Counted from the stretch's first letter, positions 28,572 to 36,759 are shown. The stretch is DNA of 64,000 nt from Crateriforma conspicua (GCF_007752935.1 NZ_CP036319.1:992001-1056000); one strand, 5' to 3'. Notes: generated from the letters alone by a model not told the origin. Numbers and translations are program-made.

Positions 28572-29564
28572 TCAGCGTTTGCGAGATTCGTAGGGCCCGG
28601 GGAAATCCTCGGGGATATCGGTCAGGGTCACGTCACCGGTCGCGGCCCATTCAGTGCCACGCAGCATCGTGGTGATGAAGCCCGTGCAAGCGAAAGATTT
28701 ATCGTCATGGCCCATTGGCGTGTGAAAGACGCGGCCGTCGCCGTAGTGGATCGTCATGATCATCGGTTCGTGACGCCCCGTTCCACGGTATTTGGGATCC
28801 GCGTAGGCCGTCGCCAAGATGTGCATGTTTTCGGCCGGTCCACGCAGCTTTTGGTATAGCTCGTCTTGCACGTGCAACCACGCCCGCGGCATGCCTCGCG
28901 TGATCGGGTGGTCGGCATCGCGGACCACGATTTGATATTCATGCTGGGGGCCGTGCGATCCGCCGCCACCGGGTGTCATGTCTCGAACGACGTCGCCTTG
29001 TTCGTTGACATAGACGTACGGGCCGGACTTTTCATTGCGTCCGTCCCAGCCGCCCAAGCCGATCATGCGATTGAATTCCAACCAATTGCCGAAACTGTTG
29101 TCGGCCGCATGAACGATGACCAAACCGCCGCCGTTGGCAACGAACTTTTCCAAGGCCTGCTGGGTTTCCTCGGGCCAGGGCGCCGCTTTCCATCCGAAAT
29201 TACTGACCACGACGTCGTACGCGGCAAAATCCGGTTTGAAATCTGGGTCGGGCTTCGGTTCCGGCAGGTCCTGATATTCATTTCCGTCGTCCAGCGGATA
29301 CTCTTCCAACAACTTGCCACCTTTCCAGGTGAACTTGCTGCGGTTGACGTCCACCGTGAATCGTCCCGACGCTTCGTAGAAGTCTCGCATCATGGCCGTC
29401 GTTTTGGGCCACGCGGTGTGATTGTTCTGGCCGTCAATGATCAACAGCTTCAACTTGGCATCGTCCGCATCGGCGGCCGAAATGGTGGTCGGAGCGATGG
29501 AAAGGCACACTAGAAAGGCCGCCAACGCGACGCGGGGCCATGACATCAGGCGGGGAACGGGCAT
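28572..29564 (-). CDS. ThuA domain protein, exported
   Basis: A 330-residue protein. The start at 29564 (MPVPRLMSWPRV) precedes a signal peptide (ALAAFLVCLSIAPTTISA). The ThuA / trehalose-utilisation-like, class I amidotransferase fold is seen in LKLLIIDGQNNHTAWPKTTA, AAYDVVVSNFGWKAAPWPEE, VANGGGLVIVHAADNSFGNW, HPITRGMPRAWLHVQDELY and GDGRVFHTPMGHDDKSF. Such proteins are frequent in planctomycete sugar loci and are thought to act on sugars or their modifications; the activity is not established. The gene is divergent from rlmKL, 58 bases away. Confidence 0.9.
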   Translation of the reverse strand: MPVPRLMSWPRVALAAFLVCLSIAPTTISAADADDAKLKLLIIDGQNNHTAWPKTTAMMRDFYEASGRFTVDVNRSKFTWKGGKLLEEYPLDDGNEYQDLPEPKPDPDFKPDFAAYDVVVSNFGWKAAPWPEETQQALEKFVANGGGLVIVHAADNSFGNWLEFNRMIGLGGWDGRNEKSGPYVYVNEQGDVVRDMTPGGGGSHGPQHEYQIVVRDADHPITRGMPRAWLHVQDELYQKLRGPAENMHILATAYADPKYRGTGRHEPMIMTIHYGDGRVFHTPMGHDDKSFACTGFITTMLRGTEWAATGDVTLTDIPEDFPGPYESRKR

Positions 29565-29622
29565 CGTTGTTTTGTCATCGGGTGGGGAAAGCGGACGGGG
29601 AAGTCTACGATTGTAGTGTCTG

Positions 29623-32025
29623 ATGCCGACACACAATGAGATTTTGACGAGAGAGCCCTTGGATCGCCCACCCCTGCGTTTGATTGCCGCATGTTCGTTC
29701 GGACTCGAAGCGGTCGTCCGACGCGAATTGCACTCGCTTGGCATTGAAGCGGAAGTCGACGGTGATGGCCAAGTCATCTTCGAGGGTGATTGGGAAACGG
29801 TCGTTCGTGCGAACCTTTGGCTGCGCTGTGCCGATCGCGTCCTGTTGTGCGTCGCCCGGTTCACGGCGCCCGATTTTGACACGCTGTTCGAAAAGACCCG
29901 GGGACTGAATTGGGGCGAATGGATTCCCGTCGACGGACGTTTTCCCGTCACCGGTCGATCGGTGCGATCGGAACTTTCCAGCGTTCCGGCCTGTCAACGC
30001 ACCGTCAAACGCGCCATCGTCGACGCCCTGCGTCGTGACCACCAAGCCAACGATCTGGTCGAAACCGCGGCCACTTACGAAGTCAATGTCAGCCTGATCA
30101 AAGACATTGCAACGCTGACCATCGACACCTCCGGGGCCAGTTTGCATCGACGTGGATACCGGCGTGACCCATCGCGTGGACCGCTGAAAGAAACATTGGC
30201 CGCCGCCACCGTGTTGCTTAGCCACTGGGAATCGGGACGCCCGTTTTGCGATCCGTTCTGTGGCACCGGGACGATTCCGATCGAAGCCACTTGGATCGCA
30301 CGAAGCATTGCACCGGGTTTGATGCGTTCGTTTGCGCTGGACGACTGGCCGGCGATTCCCAACGACTTGCGGGGCGACCTGCGTCGCGACGCGGTCACCC
30401 TGCAAACGCCATCAGTGTCACCCACTCTGCTAGCAACCGACATCAATCCAAAAGTTCTGCGCGCCGCCCGCGACAACGCCGTTCGGGCAGGCGTCGAAGC
30501 GGACATCCATTTCGAAGCCAAAGCGTTTTCCGAATTCACCAGTCGCCGTCGATTCGGATGTCTGATCACCCATCCGCCGGAGGGAAACCCGTCGGCGGGT
30601 TCCGAATCACGATACCCGGATTCGCGAGGGGGCCAGATGCCGCGACCGACGAAGTCCGATCACCGATCATCCGCCGACCGATCGGCCCGCGTGACCCGAG
30701 AATTGGATGCGTTGTTCGAAGCGTTTCCCGATGTCTTTCGGCGGTTGCCGACGTGGTCGCATTTCGTACTGACCGCGTACCCGGGGCTGGAGCGATTGTT
30801 GGGGCGAAAGGCCGACCGTCGACGCAAGTTGTACAACGGCAACGTCGCCTGCACGTTGTTCCAATTCCACGGCCCCAAACCGGTGGTCGAAGTCCGCCAG
30901 GCCAGCGCCGATGCTTTGCCACCGACTTCGGATCCGACATCCACGACGTCCGCTGGTAACGTGGACGGGACAACGAACGAATCAAACAAGCCCACGCGAA
31001 AAACACCCGAAATTCATGCATCTGAATCACAAACCCTGGTGCACGCGTCCGGCGGCGCAGCATTCGGGCAATTGCCTGAAAAGGCCCACCATCAAGCTGA
31101 CCTGTTCGCCAGTCGTTTGGCCAAGCGAGCACGGCATTTGCGGCGCTGGCCCACCAAACGCGGGATCACTTGTTATCGCTTGTACGAAAAAGACGTTCCA
31201 GAGATTCCGCTGGTTGTCGATCGGTACGAAGATTGTCTGCACATCACCGAGTATGAACGTCCGCACGATCGTGATCCCGCACAGCATGCCAACTGGCTGG
31301 ATTTGATGGTCGAAACCGCGGCAAAAACACTGGACGTTGCACCGGAGAACGCGTTTTTGAAGTCGCGGCGTCGCCAACGTGGGAACACCCAACATGAAAA
31401 ACAGGCGGTGCAGGGACGACGCATTGTGGTCCAAGAAGACGGGCTAAAATTCCTGGTCAACTTATCGGACTATGTCGACACCGGATTGTTTTTGGATCAC
31501 CGCGTCACCCGGCACATGGTGCGGCAGCAGGCCGATGGCACCCGGTTCCTGAATCTGTTTGCTTACACCGGTTCGTTTTCTGTCTACGCGGCGGCGGGTG
31601 GAGCCAAGTCGACGACCAGCGTTGATTTGTCGAACACTTACACCGACTGGGCAACTGAAAACCTGCGATTGAACGGTTTCGAATCCGACAACCATCGGGT
31701 GATCACATCCGACGTGGCGGAGTTCTTAGCGAATCATTCTGCCGGTCAGTGTTATGACCTTGTCGTGGTGGATCCGCCGACGTTTTCCAATAGCAAGCGG
31801 ACCGAAAACGTTTGGGATGTCCAGCGTGACGCCCTGCCCTTGCTGGAAACTGTGATCCCGCTGGTTCGCCCGGGAGGCGTGATCTATTTTTCCACCAACT
31901 TCCGGCGTTTCAAATTTGATCAGGATGCTTTGGATGTTCAGTCCGTGATCGAAATCAGTCGCCAGACCGTTCCCGAAGACTATCGGAATCGGCGGATCCA
32001 TCGCTGCTGGCGCATCGTCCGCTAA
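29623..32025 (+). CDS. rlmKL: 23S rRNA guanine methyltransferase RlmKL (RlmL domain with altered active site)
   Basis: An 800-residue bifunctional protein. The N-terminal half has THUMP-like residues and the RlmL-type N2-guanine methyltransferase (SAM site FCDPFCGTGTIPIEATWIA, then LLATDINPKVLRAARDNA). The C-terminal half is RlmK (m7G): FLNLFAYTGSFSVYAAAGGA, then VVVDPPTFSNSKR. In E. coli these modify G2445 and G2069 of 23S rRNA. The RlmL catalytic tetrad, normally Asn-Pro-Pro-Tyr, reads HPPE here (LITHPPEGNP) and is followed by about 35 extra residues. A low-complexity Thr/Ser/Asn linker joins the halves. The RlmK half looks intact; the RlmL activity is doubtful. Confidence 0.88.
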   Translation: MPTHNEILTREPLDRPPLRLIAACSFGLEAVVRRELHSLGIEAEVDGDGQVIFEGDWETVVRANLWLRCADRVLLCVARFTAPDFDTLFEKTRGLNWGEWIPVDGRFPVTGRSVRSELSSVPACQRTVKRAIVDALRRDHQANDLVETAATYEVNVSLIKDIATLTIDTSGASLHRRGYRRDPSRGPLKETLAAATVLLSHWESGRPFCDPFCGTGTIPIEATWIARSIAPGLMRSFALDDWPAIPNDLRGDLRRDAVTLQTPSVSPTLLATDINPKVLRAARDNAVRAGVEADIHFEAKAFSEFTSRRRFGCLITHPPEGNPSAGSESRYPDSRGGQMPRPTKSDHRSSADRSARVTRELDALFEAFPDVFRRLPTWSHFVLTAYPGLERLLGRKADRRRKLYNGNVACTLFQFHGPKPVVEVRQASADALPPTSDPTSTTSAGNVDGTTNESNKPTRKTPEIHASESQTLVHASGGAAFGQLPEKAHHQADLFASRLAKRARHLRRWPTKRGITCYRLYEKDVPEIPLVVDRYEDCLHITEYERPHDRDPAQHANWLDLMVETAAKTLDVAPENAFLKSRRRQRGNTQHEKQAVQGRRIVVQEDGLKFLVNLSDYVDTGLFLDHRVTRHMVRQQADGTRFLNLFAYTGSFSVYAAAGGAKSTTSVDLSNTYTDWATENLRLNGFESDNHRVITSDVAEFLANHSAGQCYDLVVVDPPTFSNSKRTENVWDVQRDALPLLETVIPLVRPGGVIYFSTNFRRFKFDQDALDVQSVIEISRQTVPEDYRNRRIHRCWRIVR

Positions 32026-32289
32026 GCCTGATTCCGGCCAGCCTTGGAAAGACGACTGAAACAGAAATCGGCTCGGTGAATCGTTTGCATCGTTGATCGG
32101 CTTCGGCGCTGTTGGTGGCTCTCACGGCATTGTGTTGTTCGTGTTCCCCCAATCGATCCCAAGTGGCATCAATTGGCGGCGCGACTTGTCGGTGACGATC
32201 CGATACGCTGTGCATGACAGTCTTGATGCACACAGGTCCCGTGGAACCGGCAGTTTGTCCCAACCACCGCAGACAGGAAATTTTGCAAG

Positions 32290-33006
32290 ATGCGCAGCGA
32301 CGACCCAGCGTCCAATCCCTATGCCACCCCAAGTCCACTGAGCGTAGAGTCCGGCGAGAACGTGAGCTTTGTTGGTACGGACGACGACCTGCGCCCTTTC
32401 CGTACCATTTGGACATCGCCGCGCCGGACCGTTCGTCAGATTGTTTCGATCAATCCAAAGCTTCACGTCGTGCTTTTGGCTTGTCTGGCGGGGGTCGGCG
32501 AAACGCTGGATCGGGCGTCGACGCGAAACGCGGGCGACGATCTTCCCCTGGCCGCGATCCTTGGAATCGCGATTCTGATCGGCCCCTTGGCGGGGTTATT
32601 CAGCCTGTGGATCGGTTCGCATTTGGTCCGCTTTTCCGGCAGTTGGATCGGAGGCGTCGCCAGTCGCGAACACATCAAAACGGCCATTGCCTGGGCATCG
32701 GTTCCGTCGATCGCCGCGTTGCCTTTGTGGATACCCCAGATCGTATTGTTCGGTTCGGACTTGTTCACTCAGGAGACACCGGGGCTCGAGGCACAACCGA
32801 TGCTGTTGATCCCGTTCTTGGCGTTTGCGTTGGTCGAACTGGTGTTGGGCGTCTGGGCATTCGTCCTGCTTTGCAACACGATCGCCGAAGTCCAGGGTTT
32901 CCGATCCGCTTGGCGAGGATTCGGGAATCTGATCCTGGCCGGGGCCGTTGTGGTCGTTCCGTTGCTGGGACTCGTCCTCGTGGTCGCCATGCTTTCGAAT
33001 GCATAA
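32290..33006 (+). CDS. Yip1-family membrane protein
   Basis: A 238-residue integral membrane protein with a short polar N-terminus (MRSDDPASNPYATPSP) and five predicted helices: HVVLLACLAGVGETL, LAAILGIAILIGPLAGLFSL, IAWASVPSIAALPLWIPQIV, LLIPFLAFALVELVLGVWAF and LILAGAVVVVPLLGLVLVVA. The layout and the AWASVP motif after helix 2 fit bacterial Yip1-domain proteins. The function is unknown. It is the last ordinary chromosomal gene before the cassette-like island. Confidence 0.75.
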   Translation: MRSDDPASNPYATPSPLSVESGENVSFVGTDDDLRPFRTIWTSPRRTVRQIVSINPKLHVVLLACLAGVGETLDRASTRNAGDDLPLAAILGIAILIGPLAGLFSLWIGSHLVRFSGSWIGGVASREHIKTAIAWASVPSIAALPLWIPQIVLFGSDLFTQETPGLEAQPMLLIPFLAFALVELVLGVWAFVLLCNTIAEVQGFRSAWRGFGNLILAGAVVVVPLLGLVLVVAMLSNA

Positions 33007-33520
33007 TCGAATCGGCCCCACGATCGGTCCGGCAGCGAACGATCGGATTCCGAGCGGATGTCGTGCCCAATCACCAGCATCCAGTGCTCTCAAAAGACAT
33101 GGCGTTCCCAAGAGAAACGGCGGTGACGACGTGGATTATCAGTAATCGCCCACGACAGCCGAATACGATCCCCGGCGATCCAATGTATTAACGGCACCCG
33201 TTGGACGGAAAGAACCGGGCCTCGCCCCCCTGAATCCGCCGACTCTGCTACACCGGTGCAATTCCCGTCATTTTGGAGGCCAGGAGAATCGCCAAACGAT
33301 GTAGAAGGATTTCCGTGTCCTAGCCGTCCGCCCCCTCTAGACGCGACACGCCCCAAGTCTTGGCAGAACCCGTGACTTGCCGCTCCCTCGACTTGGGGAG
33401 GACAGATACAATGCAGAGCACATGAGGGGAAGTCGGCCCGGAGCGAATCTGGTGAAGCCAATACCAACGGGCATTCTCCCCGACTCCGATGAAGAATCCA
33501 GAGTTCGCCCACAAAACTTT
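33007..33520. other. Left flank of the cassette island, no gene seen
   Basis: 514 bases without a supportable gene. GTTGGAC at 33199-33205 fits the GTTRRRY core of an att site, and GTTCGCC at 33512-33518 sits just before the first cassette gene, but no folded partner was found for either. So the left edge, and any attI, is unresolved. No integrase lies here. Confidence 0.45.
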
Positions 33521-33849
33521 ATGCCGATACCTGACGCAGACCGAGCCGTAGTGGAAGACGCAAAGGTGCGTGACTACCTGCTCAATCTTGCGCATCCCGA
33601 CGGTGGCTCCAAGGCGATCTGGTTCCACTCCCTCGGCTACGACCGCGCCGAATGGCACCACCTCGCTGCTGACCTACTCGCTGTTGCTCGAAACTGCACA
33701 ACGTTCGATACCGAAACCACCCGTTTTGGATAAAATACAAAGCGGTGGGGACCGTCGGTCGGCCCGGGTACCGTCCTGGCGTGGTTCAGACGGTCTGGAT
33801 CGTCGAGGACGATGATCCACCACGATTGGTTACCGCCTACCCCGAGTGA
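33521..33849 (+). pseudogene. DUF6883 protein, frameshifted
   Basis: From ATG 33521 the protein reads MPIPDADRAVVEDAKVRDYL and follows the DUF6883 pattern (NLAHPDGGSKAIWFHSLGYD, then AADLLAVARNC) before a premature TAA at 33731. In the next frame from 33733 the family's expected end follows at once: KYKAVGTVGRPGYRP, VVQTVWIVEDDDPPRLVTAY and a stop at 33847. One missing base near 33725-33733 (a T- or A-run) explains it. DUF6883 genes are often next to DUF4926 genes, as here, and the pair may be a toxin-antitoxin-like module; that is not proven. Sequencing error is possible. Confidence 0.75.
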
Positions 33850-33854
33850 CTGTC

Positions 33855-34079
33855 ATGATTGCCGAACACTCTCTCGTTGTACTAGACGCTGATCCACCTC
33901 ACGAGAACCTCACTCGCGGGGACGTGGGGACCGTCGTGCATGTCTACAAGGGCGGAAAGGGATACGAGGTCGAGTTCGTTGATGGGGGTGGACATACGGT
34001 TGCGCTCGTAACCGTCGGTTCTGATGACGTGCGGCCAATCAAGGCTGGTGAACTTCTTCATACTCGAAAGACTGCGTAG
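33855..34079 (+). CDS. DUF4926 domain protein
   Basis: A 74-residue protein (MIAEHSLVVLDADPPHENLT, then GDVGTVVHVYKGGKGYEVEF). The core is a small SH3-like beta-barrel as in DUF4926: a GDxGTVV turn and a YEVEF strand. A GTG at 33846 overlapping the preceding stop is an alternative start and would couple the two genes. It is the likely partner of the DUF6883 gene, possibly its antitoxin or immunity-type protein (inference). Its stop codon lies 1 base before the attC-like site at 34081. Confidence 0.8.
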   Translation: MIAEHSLVVLDADPPHENLTRGDVGTVVHVYKGGKGYEVEFVDGGGHTVALVTVGSDDVRPIKAGELLHTRKTA

Positions 34080-34080
34080 G

Positions 34081-34169
34081 GGCGAACAATGCCGTGCACC
34101 GGAGCAACGTCAGCGCGTCTTTTGATGGTTCGTTTCACTCTCGGCGCCCGGTGACGGCGGACGTTATCC
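34081..34169 (+). other. attC-like recombination site 1
   Basis: An 89-base imperfect palindrome. The outer boxes are GGCGAAC (34081-34087) and GTTATCC (34163-34169). Inside, GCCGT (34091-34095) pairs with ACGGC (34154-34158) and CACCGG (34097-34102) pairs with CCGGTG (34148-34153), leaving G34096 unpaired. A single unpaired base at this place is the strand-selecting hallmark of attC. The site starts right after the DUF4926 stop. Confidence 0.75.
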
Positions 34170-34217
34170 GACACAAAGTTCGCCCAATCCTCAATTCACC
34201 AACAGCGGAGGAACGAT

Positions 34218-34532
34218 ATGGACGATCACGAAATTGGCATCCTGACATTTTTGTTGCTCGGATTTGTCCTCATGTTTCTGCCGAACGCGATTCTTGCAAG
34301 ACGAAAAGGCAGCCAAAGCGAAGCCGAAGCAATTCCGAATCCCAAACCCTGGCAAATTTGGCTTGCTGTCCTAGCGTTCCTTCAGGCAATCGCATTTGTG
34401 GTCATCGCGATCGCTTGTGAAGCCGCAGGCACACACTGGATTGTTGGGCTGCTCTGTGTCAGCGGTTCATTTTTGTGTTCTGTGACTGTTCTCGGTTTAT
34501 TTGGTCTGAGGCCACGGCATTTTCTGTCGTGA
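34218..34532 (+). CDS. Small membrane protein, 104 aa, unknown family
   Basis: Starts MDDHEIGILTFLLLGFVLMF with GGAGG 8 bases upstream. It has three hydrophobic helices (FLLLGFVLMFLPNAIL, IWLAVLAFLQAIAFVVIAIA, IVGLLCVSGSFLCSVTVLGL) with a short basic-then-proline-rich loop after the first (RRKGSQSEAEAIPNPKP). No family recognised. It is the only gene between attC-like sites 1 and 2, so it is a one-gene cassette. Its own ribosome-binding site and the lack of an obvious promoter are typical of cassette genes. Confidence 0.75.
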   Translation: MDDHEIGILTFLLLGFVLMFLPNAILARRKGSQSEAEAIPNPKPWQIWLAVLAFLQAIAFVVIAIACEAAGTHWIVGLLCVSGSFLCSVTVLGLFGLRPRHFLS

Positions 34533-34588
34533 ATGACACGGCGGTCCTGTATAGCACGCACCACGTGAACCGATGTGACAGAGCCGTC

Positions 34589-34678
34589 GGATAACAAAGC
34601 CGTGAGCCAAAGCACTCATTCACGCGGCAACTGAAATCAAAGTCTTCCATTCGTGCCCGGATGCGGCAGACGTTCTGC
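34589..34678 (+). other. attC-like recombination site 2
   Basis: GGATAAC (34589-34595) ... GTTCTGC (34672-34678), 90 bases. The left half AACAAAGCCGTGAGCC and right half CCGGATGCGGCAGACGTT line up with site 1 (AACAATGCCGTGCACC and CCGGTGACGGCGGACGTT). The stem is weaker than in site 1. Confidence 0.6.
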
Positions 34679-34730
34679 TATCTGACGCTGCCAAGATGTA
34701 TTTTACGTTATCACTGTTAGGAGACGCGCA

Positions 34731-35111
34731 TTGCGTCCGCGATTTGCCGTGACGATCACTTTCATGCTGATGCTGATTTCAGTGTTACACGGTGCAACAT
34801 GCGGGCTATTCGAAGAGAACATCGATGGCTACGCGGTAGTAAACGACGTCACCGCATCACGTGGAGTTGGTTCGGGCTACAGATTGGCTGCGGTGGATGG
34901 TCACGAAGTCAAACGAGTTCGTGGCCGATTCATTGCTATGATACCTTACGCACTTGTTCCACCTGGAAAACGGGTACTTTCGGTAGAACTGGACGCCAGT
35001 GAATCGCCAGGTTCGATGCGGACGTTTGTCGCAAACCTGCAAGACGGAAAACGTTATCGATTCAAATTGGACGATGATACTCTTGGCATTGTCGTGGATT
35101 CTCGATCATGA
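34731..35111 (+). CDS. Secreted protein of unknown function, 126 aa
   Basis: Starts at a TTG (34731), supported by GGAG at 34720-34723 with 7-base spacing. The signal peptide is MRPRFAVTITFMLMLISVLH followed by GATCG, whose Cys may be a lipidation site. The mature part is a small beta-rich domain with a charged loop (YRLAAVDGHEVKRVRGRF) and PGKRVLSVELDASES, ending RYRFKLDDDTLGIVVD; this recalls small beta-sandwich domains but no named family. It is a one-gene cassette between attC-like sites 2 and 3. Confidence 0.7.
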   Translation: MRPRFAVTITFMLMLISVLHGATCGLFEENIDGYAVVNDVTASRGVGSGYRLAAVDGHEVKRVRGRFIAMIPYALVPPGKRVLSVELDASESPGSMRTFVANLQDGKRYRFKLDDDTLGIVVDSRS

Positions 35112-35125
35112 GCGTTCAAAGGAAT

Positions 35126-35215
35126 GCCGAACCACGGGGGGCAACGGAGGCTGCGAGTCGACGTTTTTGAAGTGGTGAGTCGTTCGCGCGGCCCCGCTGA
35201 ACCCTACCGTTCGCC
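35126..35215 (+). other. attC-like recombination site 3
   Basis: GCCGAAC (35126-35132) ... GTTCGCC (35209-35215); the outer boxes pair over CGAAC/GTTCG. Inner GGG...CA.CGG pairs with CCG.TG..CCC, with unpaired bases on the left arm. It lies 15 bases after the secreted-protein stop. Confidence 0.6.
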
Positions 35216-35303
35216 GGTTGTAGTTTCGACGCGTTTTTCGCGAAACTGGACTGCTTTCTTGTAGCGAGGTAGAATCTTCGAGTCCTACCACCGCAGGTGA
35301 TTT

Positions 35304-35528
35304 ATGACTGTCGAACAGGCCATTTCTGACATTTCTGCCCTCCCGCTGGAGGAGCAATTGTTGGTCGTGCAAGCAATCTGGGATCGCATGCCGCAGGACG
35401 CTGGGACGACACTGACAGACCAACAGCGTGCTGAACTCGACCGACGCTTAGAGAGCTACCGGGCAAACCCCGATTCATTGCTCACCGAATCGCAACTACG
35501 CGAACAAATCCGTGATGCTCGATCGTGA
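35304..35528 (+). CDS. Antitoxin of the addiction-module (Unstab_antitox) family
   Basis: A 74-residue antitoxin: MTVEQAISDISALPLEEQLL, VVQAIWDRMPQDAG and AELDRRLESYRANPDSLLTE fit the short unstable antitoxin family that partners ParE/RelE toxins (TIGR02574/PF09720 type). It would bind and neutralise the toxin and repress the operon. Its stop overlaps the toxin start (TGATG), so the two are translationally coupled. It starts about 90 bases into a cassette, room enough for its own promoter. Confidence 0.9.
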   Translation: MTVEQAISDISALPLEEQLLVVQAIWDRMPQDAGTTLTDQQRAELDRRLESYRANPDSLLTESQLREQIRDARS

Positions 35529-35824
35529 TGGATGTTCGATACGCCAAGGAAGTTCGCGACGATCTGCTTGTCTCGATGGCTTGGCTGGATGAACGTCGCG
35601 CGGGACTGGGCGACGAACTGGAATCGGAGTTTTATGCTGCTGTTTCGATCGTCCAGGAACGACCATTCTCATTCGCTTCGGATCATACTGGATACCGACC
35701 CTGCCGACTGCGTCGATTCACGGCTGTTCTTTACTATCGAATCGAATCTGACATCATCATGGTGATGGGTTTGTTTGTCGCTGGTCGTGATGAATCTCGA
35801 CTGCAAGACCGCAGCGAACCATAA
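35528..35824 (+). CDS. RelE/ParE-family toxin
   Basis: A 98-residue protein: MDVRYAKEVRDDLLVSMAWL, SFASDHTGYRPCRLRRFTAV and LYYRIESDIIMVMGLFVAGR give the alpha-alpha-beta fold of ParE/RelE toxins, with the usual RRF...YY...E strand region. It starts with ATG at 35528 (a GTG at 35525 is alternative). Whether it acts on gyrase (ParE-like) or mRNA (RelE-like) cannot be told. Its stop codon lies inside attC-like site 4. Such pairs are common in integron arrays, where they stabilise the array. Confidence 0.9.
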   Translation: MDVRYAKEVRDDLLVSMAWLDERRAGLGDELESEFYAAVSIVQERPFSFASDHTGYRPCRLRRFTAVLYYRIESDIIMVMGLFVAGRDESRLQDRSEP

Positions 35825-35905
35825 ATTGCACGGGAGGACGCGAGTCGTGTTTGCCCGTCTGCTTGCAAGTGTTTCGCCCGTCCCCCCGTGAATTCCGCGT
35901 TTATG
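35813..35905 (+). other. attC-like recombination site 4
   Basis: AGCGAAC (35813-35819) ... GTTTATG (35899-35905). Inner arms AATT-G-CACGGG-A-GGACG (35824-35840) and CGTCCCCCCGTGAATT (35879-35894) pair almost fully, with G35828 unpaired in the same place as in site 1. The toxin stop is at 35822-35824, inside the left arm. Confidence 0.75.
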
Positions 35906-35935
35906 CGTCGAAACGCTCAATGATACGTGGAGCAC

Positions 35936-36687
35936 ATGCAAGACATTTTCCTACATCGTCTTGAGTTGGCGCATTCGCAAGGGTTCTCCTTGTTGCGGCA
36001 TGTTCCCAGCACCACGGTTTGGCGGACGCTGAGTTACCTAAAGACACTTTGCGACGCAGAACGGAAACGTGTCTTTGAATCGTGTGCTGCAATTGCTTGC
36101 CAGAATCCACAAACGGAAATCGAAAGCGCTCCCCCGCATGCAGTCCCTGTCGGTTCGGCAGCTGACGAATTGCCGCGTTTCGAGAAGTCTTCTCGGAACC
36201 GCGGTTTTCAGAGTTTCCTGATCGCTTCATGCGGCAATTTGCAGGCAACCCAGATACCCTTTCACAGATGGTTCACGAATCACGCATTCCCGCCATCATC
36301 GCCTCGAAGACTCCCGTTATCGCGAAAGCCGGTTCAATACGAAAAGCAATCCACGCCCGGTTAAGAGCAACGTTTGAGGTGGAAACATCGAACCTTGGTG
36401 GGGGCGTGTGGCTGAACGCCGGGAGGGCTGACGACGTGTCGTTTCAGTTGTGCATCGACTATGGTTGCATGGGGCCCGGTTTTCGTTACGGCGTGGGATT
36501 TGGCCCCAATGCTGCGACTTCGGATCACGCGTTACGTGGAACGCTGGCAGCTTCTTATGGGTTTCCTTCCGGAGTTTGCGATTTTCCTCTGTCTGACGAG
36601 CTTGATGAACTTGCCGACACGATCTGTAAAATCATCCTTGATCTTTCTCAACTTCACAAGGAAGTTCTGGCACGCACAGACGCATAA
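35936..36687 (+). pseudogene. Cassette gene of unknown function, probably frameshifted
   Basis: The first part (MQDIFLHRLELAHSQGFSLL, ending near DELPRF at about 36178) reads like coding sequence, then loses character. The next frame is open from 36166 to a TAA at 36687 and carries the continuation: REVFSEPRFSEFPDRFMRQF, IPAIIASKTPVIAKAG, GGGVWLNAGRADDVSFQLCI, YGCMGPGFRYGVGFGPNAAT, DELADTICKIILDLSQLHKE. Loss of one T near 36178-36180 would join them into about 250 residues, which would fill the whole cassette between sites 4 and 5. No family recognised. Alternatively these are two overlapping small genes, the second from ATG 36229. Confidence 0.55.
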
Positions 36688-36759
36688 CCATCCGCTGCAC
36701 GCAGAGTCGCGGGGCGCGCGGCTTTTTGAAATCAATGTCATTCGCCCACGCCCTCGGTG
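36682..36759 (+). other. attC-like site 5, truncated
   Basis: Left box GCATAAC (36682-36688) overlaps the stop of the preceding gene and is followed by an attC-type left arm (CCGCTGCACGCAGAG). The right arm begins with CTCGGTG (36753-36759) but the expected continuation and the GTT core are missing. I read it as the broken right end of the array. Confidence 0.4.

Noticed and set aside
32214-33191. 325-codon plus-strand frame overlapping the Yip1 gene
   Set aside because: Very Arg/Gly/Ser-rich shadow of the Yip1-family gene in another frame.
33195-33210. GTTGGAC as an attI or attC core
   Set aside because: It fits GTTRRRY but has no folded left partner within 150 bases, so it is only noted as a possible left edge.
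33235-33300. tRNA-like stretch (GGTGCAATTCCCGTC resembles a T-arm)
   Set aside because: No acceptor stem, anticodon arm or D-arm could be matched on either strand.
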